A DNA stretch of 64,000 bases from Norana najaformis. Its lineage: Eukaryota; Annelida; Clitellata; Crassiclitellata; Hormogastridae. The notes beneath the pieces were generated by a model. The model saw nothing but the letters and a program-made list of their open reading frames with translations, did not search any database and was not told where the DNA came from. Where the stretch lies: NCBI GenBank assembly GCA_964023275.1, contig OZ029916.1, positions 26,364,953 through 26,428,952 on the forward strand, in the 5' to 3' direction. Of the stretch, positions 50,276 to 62,741 are shown piece by piece. The position numbers were made by a program, and so were the translations under genes. Positions within the stretch are counted from its first letter, which is position 1, and every line of letters starts with the position of its first letter.

Positions 50276-53200
50276 TCACAGCATTGCACAGTTTATGGGC
50301 AATTTTAGATCGACTCTCACTTTCTGTATAAACAAGTCAATGTCATCAGAATCTTTGAATAGAAACGAAGTTGCCTCAGCTATGTGGTAAGTTGGAATTA
50401 TGCTTTCTGCATCTAAGGCAATCAGCATTTCAATTTCATACTCTGACATGCTCATAACTCGTGGCTCTAGGACCGCCTGCCGAAAAAGGTGGCGGTTTGC
50501 ATTCAACCAGTCAATGGCTTCGGTCATCTGTGGAAAGCGTTTCCTCCATGCTGGAGATGCCTCAGAGAAAGAGCACAACCTTAAATTTAACAAAACCAAG
50601 GTCACTATTCTCAATTTCTAATAAAACATTCTTCATACAAAAGTCATGACTTACCTATTCCTCTGCACAATGCGCCTTTCTAGAAATCAAATAACTTGAG
50701 TTTTTGCTGCACTCTAAACTGATCTCTTATGCATTAGAAACTGGCATTATACAAGTCACTACATTTAGAATAGAATGCAGCAACAGTGAAGGTGCTATAT
50801 GAATGTCCTACATCTTTAAGCCTCCCTAAACCCCAATTGCTAGCAACTTCTTGAATGTGCTTCTTTCAAGATTTTGTCCTCCTCTGTAAAGCCACCACTG
50901 CGGTTGCTCTACAGGGGAGGACAAAATCTTGGCACATAAAATCAAGAGGAGACCATAATGTTGATACATTAAATGTAGGCTTATAGAAATTACAGCTACA
51001 TAACTGCATATTACACCAACAAAATGAGATGGGAGATGATTATATTTTGCCATATGAAACAGCAACATACTGTAATGTAACCAGTCATACATTTTATAAG
51101 AATTTTAATAACAGTTACCAACAAATAAACCTTGTGCTCTTTGAAGACTTGTTTTTCCACGACTAGCAAAACTGAACCAGTAACGAAAAGCCCAAAGAAA
51201 TGAAAGAAATAATGACACTTATATCAGTAATGTTCTGTTTTCATGAGTGCGGCTACAAAAAACACAATAAAACACAGAATGACCGCTACAATATTCCAAA
51301 CAAAACTTAACGACTTTCAGTGCACGCAGTTTTTGTTTCGTCAAAATCACAGCTACCTCTGTTCTTCATCTCCTTTTACTTCTTTATCTTGCATTGTACT
51401 TGTGGGAGATGTTTCAGGGGATGTATGAGAAACAACTGTTGTGCCACCTGTGAAAAAATGATGCACATGTAATATTATGATGTCCTTAAAAAAATCTGTA
51501 TCAAATTTTTAAAATAATGATACACTAAGAAAATCACTAAAATTCTGTTGTATGAAAAAAACAAAAATTCTTTTGTGCTTTAACTGATTTTTAACACTAT
51601 AATCATTCCCTGAGTAATACAGGGCTTGGACGTAATTCTAACAAAGATTTGAAATCACAAGGGTAATGTGAACATAATAACCAGACCCAGCAGTTAGTCA
51701 AACAATGAAGATTCACTGAGCTTTAAATCAAACCACCTTTTTGTTTCTTTTTCAAAATTGCTTTCATTCTTGGTACAACTTCCCTTTCAAGATATTCGAG
51801 AACCTCTACAAATACCAAACAATCTAAAAATCAGAGGCAATGCTGGTGCCAATTCCGATGTAGATACATTGCTAAAATGGTGGTTATTTGCTAATGATTC
51901 TACTTTCAATGTCTGTCATGACTCTTCTTATCTTAACATTGTTTAGTAAATGAACATCTTGTTCTACTCTTCTTATCTGAACCCTGTTTAGTAAATGAAC
52001 ATCTTGTTCTAAGTGAACTTAACACCATTTGGGCTAGTGTAGGCAGCCCTTCGTAAGCTATTCAAAGGTGCTACATTAAGTGTTAGTTAATTAACTAACT
52101 AAAGTCTACACATATATCAGGGGTCCAAATCTAGATATCACACGTGAAATTCACAATTTCCTGCATAGCCAGGCAACTCATGAGGAAAAGTCAATCAGCT
52201 GTTGGATTTCTGCTCTTATGCTTTCATTTCACTTGGATGCTCTTTCAACCCTAGGACCACATGTCTGAGTACTATTGTTAATAAAGGCCTATAATGAATG
52301 TACAAGTAATTTATTTAACATTACTAGACATTGTATAATGAAATTGACTAAGAAATGTGCAGGTGAGTTACCTCTGAGCGAGCATCGCTGAAAGTCAGGC
52401 ACTTTTACCCTAAGAAGGTACCATTTGTGCTGAAGAAACTGTGGTGTAGGAACACTGAAATAAGATAATTGAGAATGCTTTGTGGCATACAAAACCATTT
52501 ATTAAGAGAGAGACATCTTCAGACATGACTGATGTTCAGGCACAGAAATCGTGGCATTAACAGTGATGCAAGTGTACATAACTATCATGAGAGTGAAAAA
52601 GATATCAATATCAGTTACAGTAAAGTAACAACTGACTGTAACGAATGAACGGAACATAATTTTTTAAATATAAATGTTCTAAGAACTTCTTCAAATTATT
52701 TGCATAAACTGTGGCTTTTGTGCGATGTGAGTGGGATCTGTAATTCAATAATATCAGACTGCTTATTACACAGGTTATGTTACATGTTCTGTAAATAATT
52801 AATACTGTAACACATCTGATAACTGATAAATGAAATTGCTTACTCAAACTTTGACATTAGTTCAATCCAGTTTATTTCACTTTCATGACTTACATCTGCT
52901 GCCATTATTCTGAACACAGAAAAAGAAACTTCTATTAAAGCAAAGCTAATTGGCTCTTGAAAGTTTGTTGGACACTCAAGCAGAGTTATTATCAGTCTTA
53001 CTAATATTAATCATTTACTGCGTGCTTTGATGTAGACCATGCAAAGGCATGAAGTCATGAGAAGGTCTCAGACAGTCGAAAATGCTCATGTAATAAACAA
53101 GCAACAACAAAACAGATGCCCTAATGATAAGAAGATAAAGAGAAGGAGGACTATGAGAATAATAACTAATCCGTTGAACTGGATGATGGACAAACGAGTC

Positions 53201-56200
53201 AGACTGGACTACAGAGAAGTAAACAACACAGCATAGAAAACAGAAGAATGGCATAATTTGATTTCCGGACCTGCCTAAAAGCAGGGCATCAAAAACAAAG
53301 AGTACATCAATATCGAGCAATATCTGAACAAACAGAAAAATTGTAATGTCTGAGCTTCAGCTGAAAGATTCTTTAGTTTTAGCAGTGATCCAGGAACAGA
53401 AAACATGATGCTTACTCATAAATCAGGCGAATCTTGTCCTCCTTCCCAAACTTGTTCTTCCCCTCTTTGCCAAATGCTAACATATTTATCCTAAGCAAAA
53501 ATAAAACAAGAATGAAATCAGACATTCATTTAGTGCCTTTTAGAAGTCTCCGGAAACCATCCTTTACCACTGTTGCAAAGAATTGCCACACTTTCACGAG
53601 GTTCAAACCTACCCTGATATACATGTGTAGTTACCTTACAAACGTATTCAATGCACAGTGCTATAAATTAATGCCTGGTCACCATGTAAATATAAAAATT
53701 AAATGCAATGACCTTTGGTTTTCGTTTCTCCGTTGGCATTATCAAACATACATTTTATGTCAAAAGTCGTCTTTTCACCTCTGCATTCTTTTGCAGCATC
53801 AATTAACAATTAAAATTCACTGCTGAGCCATGCAAGAAAATGTACCATTGTTGGAGGGATGTAGTTATGGTTGCTGCAAGCCAAAAGTCGAAAACTTCCC
53901 CAAACGCTTAATATCTTCCTAAAACCCATAAAAATTTCCAAAAATCTCTAAAACATTCCTAAAAAATCTAGGCTGCCTCTGAAGATTGTTTTCAAGAGAG
54001 AGAAATGTAATGAATAAACAACGGTCACACCACATATAACCTCCATTTACTAAAAACTGCCATTCTGTAATGAATTATAAATTTTGTGATGAAACATTTC
54101 TAAACAACTCTCATTAGCTTACCAGTGATCACGACACTGTTTAGCATTTCGGGTAGGCACACCTCGTGCAATTTCCATCCAAGGAAAGTTGAAGTATGCA
54201 TCTTCCTCATTGGTGTCGTCAGCAACTGCGTTTTTGATGGCTTCTCTCAGCTGAGCATCTTCTTCTGGACTCCAACGACCAACACCTACAAAAATCCTTA
54301 TGTTCTCAAAATCAAGTTACAGTAATTTTATGTTGACTGCTTTACCACAAAACCAGTTCACAGTCTCAAGTTACCATAATCATAATTGCACATTTATATA
54401 GCACCTCTTCAGAAAGCTACTCAGAAGTGCTCCCAACCTGATAACAAAAGACCATGGTCAAACAGAATCGTCTTTAATTGCTGGCAAAATAGAGGCAGAT
54501 AAATGACAAGAAGCTGATGCCGCAGGTCACATGGCAGACTGTTCCATAGTGAAGGACCAACTACAGCGAAGCCACCATGATGCACTGAGAAAGTACAGGA
54601 TGGAAATTTCTATTTATTCTGTACTGGAAGAAACTGTTTAAAAACTCATGATAATGTTCTACTGGACTATAATGCATAAAACAACAACTGTTAGATAGCA
54701 CCTTTCAACATATACTTTGAAAAATACCTCAGCAAACACAGCCGACAGATAAAACAAGAATAACTTTGAATAACTTATAGATGTATTTTTGGTTAAATCA
54801 TAGTCAGCAGCAAAGACTCAAAGAGGAAGATTTCTTCAGGAAACACTGGTTGTTGGTGCTTCAGTCCAAAGGATTGTGACTGAGAACAGTGGTTTTATTT
54901 AGAAGCAACTATCGATTGATACCATATGTATTTTGGTAGGGGGTAACAGAAGTTTCTAGACTGTATTGGGGATTATATGTCATGCATAAGTAATTGCAGA
55001 TTCATGTAAAACAATTTAAAAGCCTCTTGTAGGCATTGCAAGAAAGATGATGGTGAGATGCCTGGTTGCTAATATTAGAAAATTAAAATGTTGGTTATGT
55101 CAACTACCAGGAATTTGACTGAAAAGATCTTAATCCTTGCCAATCAGTTGCCCCATCATCTCAATTGTCATTTTAATCTATTTGAATATCATTATTAACT
55201 TCAGCATCACCACAACTTTGAATATCATCATCATCAACGCTATCATTATTTAAAACAGCATCAACATTATTCTCATTATTATCAATTTCACAACCACAAA
55301 CGTTCAGTCTTTCTTATTTTCATAATCATCAACTTCATCATCATCATCCTGAGCAAAAAATGCTTAAACAAAAGCAATAAGAAACAATAGCAATTAATAA
55401 AAAAGACATTCCACTTTGCCACTGTCTATACATACCAGTAGTAGTCTTGAGCCTTTTAAACTTGTCATTCAGCGACTGTCCACTGCGGTCCATGAACTGA
55501 CCAATTTTCTGCCACTGGCTTCCATGTTCATGATACTGCTGCTTCAACTTCTCAACCTCCTCCTTTGTGTATCTGACATTGCAAACCATAAAACAAACAA
55601 CAATTCACAGGTTTTGCACTGTTTATATAACATGCAAAATTTCAATAAAAATTATGGTGATAATATATGACTACGATCTGTAGATGTTTAATCAAATGTA
55701 ACTGTTATCTAATACAAAAAGTGTCAACCACTGGAAAACTAGACCTTGCTGAAAATTAGCAGAACTGAAGTAGGACAGAGAGGCAGTCTAACAGCACAGG
55801 TAAAGTAATTGTTCATTCATCAATATACACCTTTAACAACATTATGCTTTGGATGCATTAAACTGATATTTCAACTGAAGTGTGATAAGTTTAACAAACT
55901 GCAATCCAAGGGTTAATGGATCTTCCGGCTTGCATATCTGACAATGTCAGCAATCCAACAGGAAAAGTTTTCCTTACAATAATGAATTGTCAGTTTTCAT
56001 AATGTGTGCTGTCAACTCAAAAAAGCCTTAATTACACCACTGGCAATAAATGTTTTGCAAAAAACAACTGATAAAATTAACTAAGAACTACTTCAAGACA
56101 GACAAAGTAAATCATTTTATTCTACCTGCCGTTACCATTCCCTGGATGAAACATTTTTCGAGCACGAATGTACACGTTGTACAGTGGTCGATTAATGTGT

Positions 56201-59200
56201 TTGCCTGCAATAAATGTGTTAATAAGGTTTGCAAATAAGTAACTGATATAGCTTCAAAACTTGGATAATAGTTTTTCTAACAAGATTTTAATGAAGCTTA
56301 TATTCTTGAATAATAAAGTTGTGCTAAGAGGAATTTATCAAATCAGCAAATCAGAAAAAGATTAAAAACATACTTGGTAGCAGCCATTTACCAGTCATTC
56401 TCTCTCTTTACCTTAAGTCGCACTCATTTAGCTTGCATAGCCTCGTAAGCAGTGCTTTCTGAGGTTCTTAAAAAGGTGCTATATACACGCTATGATACAT
56501 ACATACATACACACACATATACACATACATACACACGTACAGACATATACATACATATATACATAGAGTGAAGTCCCATTTAAGTGCAATCCATTTACAC
56601 ACGAATCCACTTAACAAACTGATGGGACTGACTTTAAAAGTGTCTGGAAACGGTCGACATTAACGTGGCCAGAAAAACAAATTGTCCAGTTTTGCCCACA
56701 TCAAGGCAGCAGTGTGGCCTTTCAAGGTCATTGCACAAAATCGTCTGGTAGCAGTCTACAGTGCAAGCAAGTGCCTTCACATCAGACAGCCTAAGTTTTT
56801 GAGCTTTCTAAGACTCACATATATCATACAATACTGTATTTCAAAATAGCTCTCTTAACCTGCGGTTCACACATGGTTGTGGTGACTTTGGCTATCAATG
56901 GTTGCACGTAAACAGGACTGCACTGAACATACAAACACACATACAAACTTGGCAAGGCAGTAGCCGTATTACCACTCATGCACTGAACACAGATCACTGA
57001 ACACCTAACTAATCGGCACAAAAACTGCCAACTTCATAAAGAATCCAGAACTTGATTGCCAATTCACATGATGTATCACCATTTTAATGACAAATTCATC
57101 TTACAGTCATACAATGAATTTCAGAATCTCAACCCAAATGTAACAACAAAAATACTGCATTGATTTACCAACTTGATCACTAAAAAACCAAGCAGACAAG
57201 TAGTAGACCCCAATACGCAAACTATCCCTGGCATATAAGTTACTAATTATGTAAATAATTATTTGAATATGTTGAATTACATAAATCACCTACATCTAAG
57301 TATGTATTTATCAAAGCACAGATATAAGAACCTCACAAAAGCACTGCTTACATGGCCATCTAACTAATCTAGACAGATTAGGGTAAATGGAGAATGTATC
57401 TTGAGCTGAATCACATGAAACAGTACCCTATTTAATTGAAGATTGCATCAGAAGGCTGAAGAGCTTGCACTGATATGTGGAAGTGAGGAACTTGTAAACC
57501 CCACGGGTAGCAGAGCATAGTGACTGGTGATCAGGCTGACTCGATACTAAAACAAACAGCTCTCTGATAGACACCAGTGCGGATCATCCAAGTAGAAGGA
57601 TCTTTGATCAAAACTGTTCATCCACAGAAACCCAATGTTTTGTTTCTCACATACATGGAAATATTTCAGCTGCTTGGTCACTATTCAGGAGGCACACTTG
57701 AGGACTGATTAAAGCTGACACACTTTGGACTTTGACAGTGCTGCTAGGATGGAGTTACAGTACTAGTAATCCATGGAAAGACAATGAGTAAACTAAAGTC
57801 ACAGCAGCATCAAGTCAGAAGTTGAGCTGTATGACCAGTAATTAACTCATTTGACATCGTCAGCCATTGATAATTAACCTTACACTAGCAAAGCTGCGTC
57901 ATGAATGAGCTGCACACTACAGTCAGGGAATCCAGACATAAGCATTTTCTCATCTATTTCTGATAGTGCCTGTAATATGCCCCGCCATTTATACTGCATT
58001 TCAGCCTGGTTCAGTTAGAGCTACTTTGAGGACATTCAAGCCTGTGTTTCCAAAAAGATGGCTCAAGAGTTCATAACATAGGCATGCACATCAGATGGAT
58101 GGCAGGTCAAATACAACTGAATGCCATCAGCATACTGGTGAATTCACACTCAAAAGGCTGCGATAAGCTGGATCAGATTAGCCGTGTACAGAATGTACAC
58201 AGAAGCAGCCTGAGAACTGCGATCTAAGGGACACTGAAAGGAACTTGTTCCCAAGCAATCCGATCAGAGTCCACTGTCATCATCACTGTCTGATAGTTCA
58301 TCACTTGCTTACAGATGAACTTGTTTAGAACAAACACTACCATCATTTCGGCTAGCAAAGAGTGCTTCTTCTGAGGTACTTGCAAGGATGTATAGAAATG
58401 TTCAGAAACGTACAGAAAAACTAACTGACCTAGTCTAACGTAGAAATTTGTATCTTTCACGTAATTTTCAATATCATTCCTCAGGTCAGGAAAATGGTTT
58501 TTCATCAATAGAACATGAGGTTTTTCAAATGGACATGACTGCAATCAAAATAAACAACAAATATACACAATTCTGAAGAAAAAAGTTAAGAAAATGTAAG
58601 TCAGCATAAATTCCTGATCTCAAAATGCATTTATGTTTCAAATATTGCCAACAAGTCTGGCTCAAAAGACTGATAAAGATAAACGTATTAATGATAATGA
58701 ATTAGCTATGCATGTGCAGTAAACAGGGCTGATCCTGCTTATGCGCTCAGCGAATGTACAGCTTATGGTCACAACAATACACACAGTTCAAGGTTGCAAA
58801 ACAATGCACAAAGCAAGATGTGCAATAACAGACCTGAATGTGTTTACCTGATGCACTGAAATTCCACTGACATCCAGAATAGCACTGCATGAAAATTATC
58901 ACATTATACTAGAAAAGAAAGCATAGATGGGATGGATATTGCTTAAAATGCACAAGGTGCATAAAATACAGGGCTTGGACATAATTCTAACAAAGATTTG
59001 AAATCAAATAGGTAATGTGAACACAATAACCAGTGCATTTGAGAGCCATCTCTAAGCCATGCCAGAATAAAGTCAAAGAACTTTGTTAAACTGACTAGAG
59101 AATCTATTTTCAGATATCCTTAACACAGCCACTGTAACAAAGTAGACTTACTTTTGTCAGTTTTGTCCAATTTTTTCTCAATTGGTCATTTTCTTCTGGC

Positions 59201-60564
59201 GAAAATCGGCCAGTGCTATATTTTTTCCCTACAAATATTAACTGCTAAGATAAATCCAGTCAAATCCATAAGGCTTAGAATTACTTCAGTTTTGCAAAAA
59301 TCTCTAACTTCAGTGATATCTGAAAGGTTTTTAAATGCCTTTGAAATAATCTTTAAAAAGTGCTAATAACCCTTCTAAAGTCTGAATGTGATTTGTTTAG
59401 GCTGATGGCAGAAGCAGATCACATACTTCTCTGAAGATACACTGACATACTTTCAAGCACAACTGCACAGAACTAATTCACATTACTTTAAAAGACAATA
59501 CATACTTAAACATAAACAGATATTATTTTAATGATTTCAAAATCTTTTATACATATTCAAACATCAAAAGTCAATTAAACTGATTCTTAGGTGCAGAATT
59601 AAACCACAAACAGAGGCACAAGCTTACAAAATACACTGGTTTAATCTGTCTTTGTCATACACGACTTTCTTGTTTCCAATCCTGGCAGTTTTTATATAAT
59701 CGAATATCATGATACATCCTTTCTGAATGAGGTTGTTAACTGTAAAACAGATTGTTATCAGAAAGCCTACATTATTGCATCAAGTCTATGCAACAGACAT
59801 TCAAATATTAACAGGTTAATCAAAAAAGAAAACATTTACTCACCATCTTTTTCTAGGTTCTTGCAAATCTTTTTCCAAGTGCCATATGATACCGAGTTAT
59901 GACCTTTGAACTCAGCAAGTCGACGAAAACTTTGTCCATCATTACTTTTGCTCAACAATGGATAACTTTTGGTAACAGTTTTATAATCTACAGGCTTCTT
60001 GTTATCAGCTTCAGAAATAACTTTCCGTGCACTTGATCCCAGAATTTCATCTAAATCCATGTTGCTTGTTTCTGTTACAGGCTCAAGATAACCTGATACA
60101 TCTAATTCTTGTGATTCACCGCTACCTTTTTCTATGATCTTCTGTTTCTTTCTCTTGTGCTCATTTGCAGTGCCTTTTGAAACCTTCTGTTTGCGTGTTT
60201 TTGTCACGTCATCACTCTTTTTGGGACTATTTGCATCTGTTGAAAACAAAGAATCTGTACAAACAGATTCAACATCTGGTGATTTAGTCATTTCCTGAGA
60301 ACTGACAATTTGTTGTGATTCACTAATTTCATTTTCACCTGTCTTACGCTTTTTGAGTTTTGGTTTATTAGAAATGTTATCTGAAATTTTTTGTTCGCTC
60401 CTTTTCGTCCTGCTGACAGTATTATTTGTGCTCTTCATTTCTTTTGAAGCTATTGGCTTCATTTTCACTGATCCATTAATTTCCTGTAAATAAGCATCCT
60501 GCATTTCCTTGGTTGGCTCCTCAGTAGAATTCCCTGAATGCTTTCGCTTGTGCTTCATTGTCAT
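50276..60564 (-). CDS. TTF1: TTF1-like Myb-domain protein with an SMC5-like last exon, 15 coding exons
   Basis: Relative of transcription termination factor 1, which binds rDNA terminators in the nucleolus. Exons: 60564-59844, 59739-59635, 59228-59152, 58538-58430, 56204-56126, 55572-55436, 54285-54123, 53490-53416, 52909-52844, 52454-52372, 51805-51737, 51447-51357, 51171-51131, 50680-50656, 50579-50276; all phases agree, 714 aa. Residues 1-220 are charged and low-complexity with basic clusters (KHKRKH, LKKRK, HKRKKQK). The Myb-like part, about 283-560, follows TTF1 in order: TGRFSPEENDQL, RARKMFHPGNGNGRYTKEE, WQKIGQFMDRS, VGRWSPEEDAQLREAI, INWIELMSKFDVP, VLEYLEREVVPRMKAIL. Residues 615-714 instead resemble SMC5 next to its hinge (EAIDWLNANRHLF, FLFKDSDDIDLFIQKVR). 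If exon 12 is not spliced the frame stops at its own donor (AGG TAG). A 5' UTR intron is likely (tttttcag just before the ATG). Exon 14 is only 25 bases. Confidence 0.8.
50867..50931. ncRNA. candidate pre-miRNA-like hairpin in TTF1-like intron
   Basis: Arms 50867-50892 and 50906-50931 pair over 26 positions with two exceptions (one wobble-type, one mismatch, depending on strand) around a 13-base loop. Arm cores are caagattttgtcctcc and ggaggacaaaatcttg. GTGC at 50857 could pair with GCAC at 50932 below a bulge. The size suits a small-RNA precursor, but a short inverted-repeat transposon would look the same. No known miRNA seed recognised. Confidence 0.35.
51921..52010. repeat. 45-bp tandem duplication
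   Basis: Two adjacent units beginning actcttcttatct and ending 'gaacatcttgttct', with about four differences, in the intron between exons 10 and 11 of the TTF1-like gene. Confidence 0.8.
54375..54620 (-). mobile_element. LINE/SINE 3' end (minus)
   Basis: Tail side ataattgcacatttatatag with agcacctcttcagaaagc, then 'gactgttccatagtgaagga', the antisense of a reverse-transcriptase end motif. In the intron between exons 6 and 7 of the TTF1-like gene; old. Confidence 0.5.
55190..55350. repeat. imperfect (ATC)n repeat
   Basis: Interrupted atcatcatcatc/attatt triplets in the TTF1-like intron next to the exon ending at 55436. Confidence 0.7.
56495..56570. repeat. (CATA)n microsatellite
   Basis: catacatacatacacacaca-type run following a LINE family D-like tail (agtgctttctgaggttctta) at 56440-56490; probably its 3' tail, plus orientation. 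Confidence 0.65.
57295..58230 (-). mobile_element. old LINE family D copy (minus)
   Basis: Tail 'agaacctcacaaaagcactg' at its left end is the antisense of the family D tail. The body follows the same order as 16140-16700 and 40075-40640 (agcagagcatagtgactggt, acagctctctgatagacacc). Many frame breaks. In the TTF1-like intron between exons 4 and 5. Confidence 0.55.
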
Positions 60565-60893
60565 CCTGAAAAATTTAATTTCAGTTAGAAATATATAATA
60601 AGCTCCACCAAAACTACAAATGTTTGCTTGATAAAAAGATGAATACTGTCCAAAGGTGCAGCACTCTATTTCTACACCAGTCTCAGCTGTTCTTGCTGTG
60701 ATTTCTATGAAAATCATTTACAGGGCAAGGTTCATTGTGGCACAGAAACTGCCAGATGAAATTTTACACTATTTAATTATTACCAATAGCAGTATTTTTT
60801 TTGGGGGGGGGAACTCTGTTACTCTGCGATTACTTCATTTATTGTAAAAGTATTTAATAACTCTGAGTTAGTCTCTTGCTCACGAATTACTCA

Positions 60894-61091
60894 TTACTTA
60901 TTTATTCGGAATCCGGCCAGTAGCTTGCAGCGTTCTAATTTCTCTTGCTGTTTGTGGCGGTCATACTGCTTATAAGCAGGGCGATCCAAGCGGTCGTTTT
61001 TCAAGGAATACACGGGGCTCAAATTGGTAATAGGATCGTACGTCGGAAAGACAAGCGAGCCAGCACCACGTGATAGAGGCTTTCCTATCAA
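60894..61091 (-). CDS. unassigned terminal exon, coding-looking
   Basis: An open minus-strand frame of 65 codons with no internal ATG, entered through a good acceptor (ttgatag before GAAAGCC) and ending at TAA 60894-60896. The peptide contains GAGSLVFPTYDPITNL and AYKQYDRHKQQEKLERC, mixed composition quite unlike repeat translation, and CpG-rich. A donor (GAAAG then GTAATT) at about 61181 has the matching phase, but its frame soon meets a stop, so the 5' exon is uncertain. AATAAA overlaps the stop and recurs near 60836. It may be the 3' end of a neighbouring gene or a decayed one; family not recognised. Confidence 0.35.
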   Translation of the reverse strand: MIGKPLSRGAGSLVFPTYDPITNLSPVYSLKNDRLDRPAYKQYDRHKQQEKLERCKLLAGFRINK

Positions 61092-61439
61092 TATAAATCT
61101 ACTTATTATCGATCAAAGTTTACGTTATGCAAATGAACCAAGTTTAAGCGATGGCATGCGCAAAGTTTTAAATAAATAAAAATTACCTTTCAAGCTAAAT
61201 TTATTGCCATATAGATAACAAAAATTGGTTTAACACTTTTATTTCGAAAGTGAAACAGCAAGATTTAAAAGCAACGAACCCTTAAGCACCCAGATTAATA
61301 TCATAGACCTCAAAATCAAGATGGCGATCAAACATGCCATTTCTTTAGCGCTTTAATATGTCAAAACGTATGTAAAATATATTTCTTCAGCTCTAGCAAC
61401 CAGTCAAATACCCGCCTATATTACAGAGGGCACATTGGA

Positions 61440-61636
61440 GCCACTACTACAGCTTAATCTCCAACCCCAAACATCACCACCGTCTCTCTGCCTGACTCTT
61501 GGATCTTGACCCGGAACCGAACCCTTTTGCCTATCGATTTTGTTTTGACTAAGCTCCTGTGAATAAACTGGTTCCCGCGGCGCGGCTTTCGTTGGGCGCT
61601 GTAGAAATCTTGGAATTACGATTACGATTAATCTCT
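61440..61636 (+). mobile_element. SINE family A, young copy (plus)
   Basis: Reads 'ctctctgcctgactcttgga', 'tcttgacccggaaccgaacc', 'ttcgttgggcgctgtagaaa' and ends in aattacgattacgattaa. Near-identical to the minus copies at 14358 and 63650. Confidence 0.7.
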
Positions 61637-61767
61637 TTAACACTTGGAGCGAAACCATAAACGGTCTGTCTCAATTTAAATTCATGCAGTCTTATGACCG
61701 CCATTTCAGAGACTCATTTCATCGCCTTGACATAAATATGTGTTATTACCATAGACATCTGGTTATT

Positions 61768-61894
61768 ACTCGTAATCGTACTTGATCTCCGTCGCTGGGA
61801 CCAATTTATCCACAGGCGCTTAGTGAAAAACAAAATTGCTAAGGTAAGTAAAATCAAATAATCGGGTTCTAGTCCAGATCCATAAGTCAAACAG
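61768..61894 (-). mobile_element. SINE family A (minus)
   Basis: Begins actcgtaatcgtacttgatc and contains 'tttatccacaggcgcttagt'; runs directly into the TAA microsatellite. Confidence 0.55.
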
Positions 61895-62006
<112 letters not shown>

Positions 62007-62039
62007 TCAATCGGTCTTCGCCTCGATGACGAAGCCGTA

Positions 62040-62660
62040 CGTTTAGCCGTAGGTCTCCGTCTCGGAGCTATCCTATGTCAACCACATAATTGCACACGTG
62101 GAGCTCTGGTGACTGCTGAGGGGTCGCATGGTCTCTCTTGCCGTTTGGGACCCGGCAGAATGGCACTTCACGCTTGTCTCAATGACCTCATTCACAGAAG
62201 TCTGACTCGAGCGGGCTTCCCATCAGTGAAAGAATCTACGGGTCTCTCTAGAACAGACGGCAAGAGACCGGATGGCCTTACCCTCCCTCATTCCTTGGCG
62301 TTCGGGGCGCAGCTTCCTATGGGATGTCACCGTGATTGACACGCTTTCACATTCTTACTTACAGGCAACTTCTGTTACGGCAGGAGGCGCAGCTGAATTG
62401 GCGGCCGATAGAAAAACTTTGAAATATGATCATCTCACTAATGCATACCACTTTGTCCCTCTGGCCTTTGAGACTTTAGGCCCTATCAATGGTTTGGATA
62501 TGACCTTTCTCACAGACTTGGGACGTATATTGTCCCTCATATCCCGAGATGGTAGAGAAACAGGTTACCTCTTTCAACGTTTGTCCATAACATTACAGCG
62601 TTTCAATGCAGTCGCCTTCCACGGTACATTTGTGGTGCCGAATCCAGACGAGGATTAGCC
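62040..62660 (+). mobile_element. frameshifted retroelement-like ORF with KRPD...WDVT nuclease-like motif
   Basis: 62109-62290 in one frame (CRLGPGRMALHACLNDLI, GLSRTDGKRPDG) continues after a single frameshift near 62280 in another (LIPWRSGRSF, WDVTVIDTLSHSYLQAT, FVPLAFETLGP, GYLFQRLSITLQRFNAVAF) to a stop at 62656-62658. RPD followed by WDVT resembles a PD-(D/E)XK-type nuclease centre as in R2-like LINEs; I infer this from the motif only. The same end segment recurs at 62742-62820. Confidence 0.55.
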
Positions 62661-62741
62661 GTTCCAGAGTCCCTCTCTCTCTTTTTCTCCGGAAATTTTT
62701 GAACAACCAAGGGATTATACTTACCTTGGTAAAAAATAATA

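Noticed and set aside
53015-53826. 101- and 130-codon frames within the TTF1-like introns
   Set aside because: They run through real exon edges or AT-rich intron DNA, are inconsistent with the exon at 53416-53490 and show no family-like motifs.
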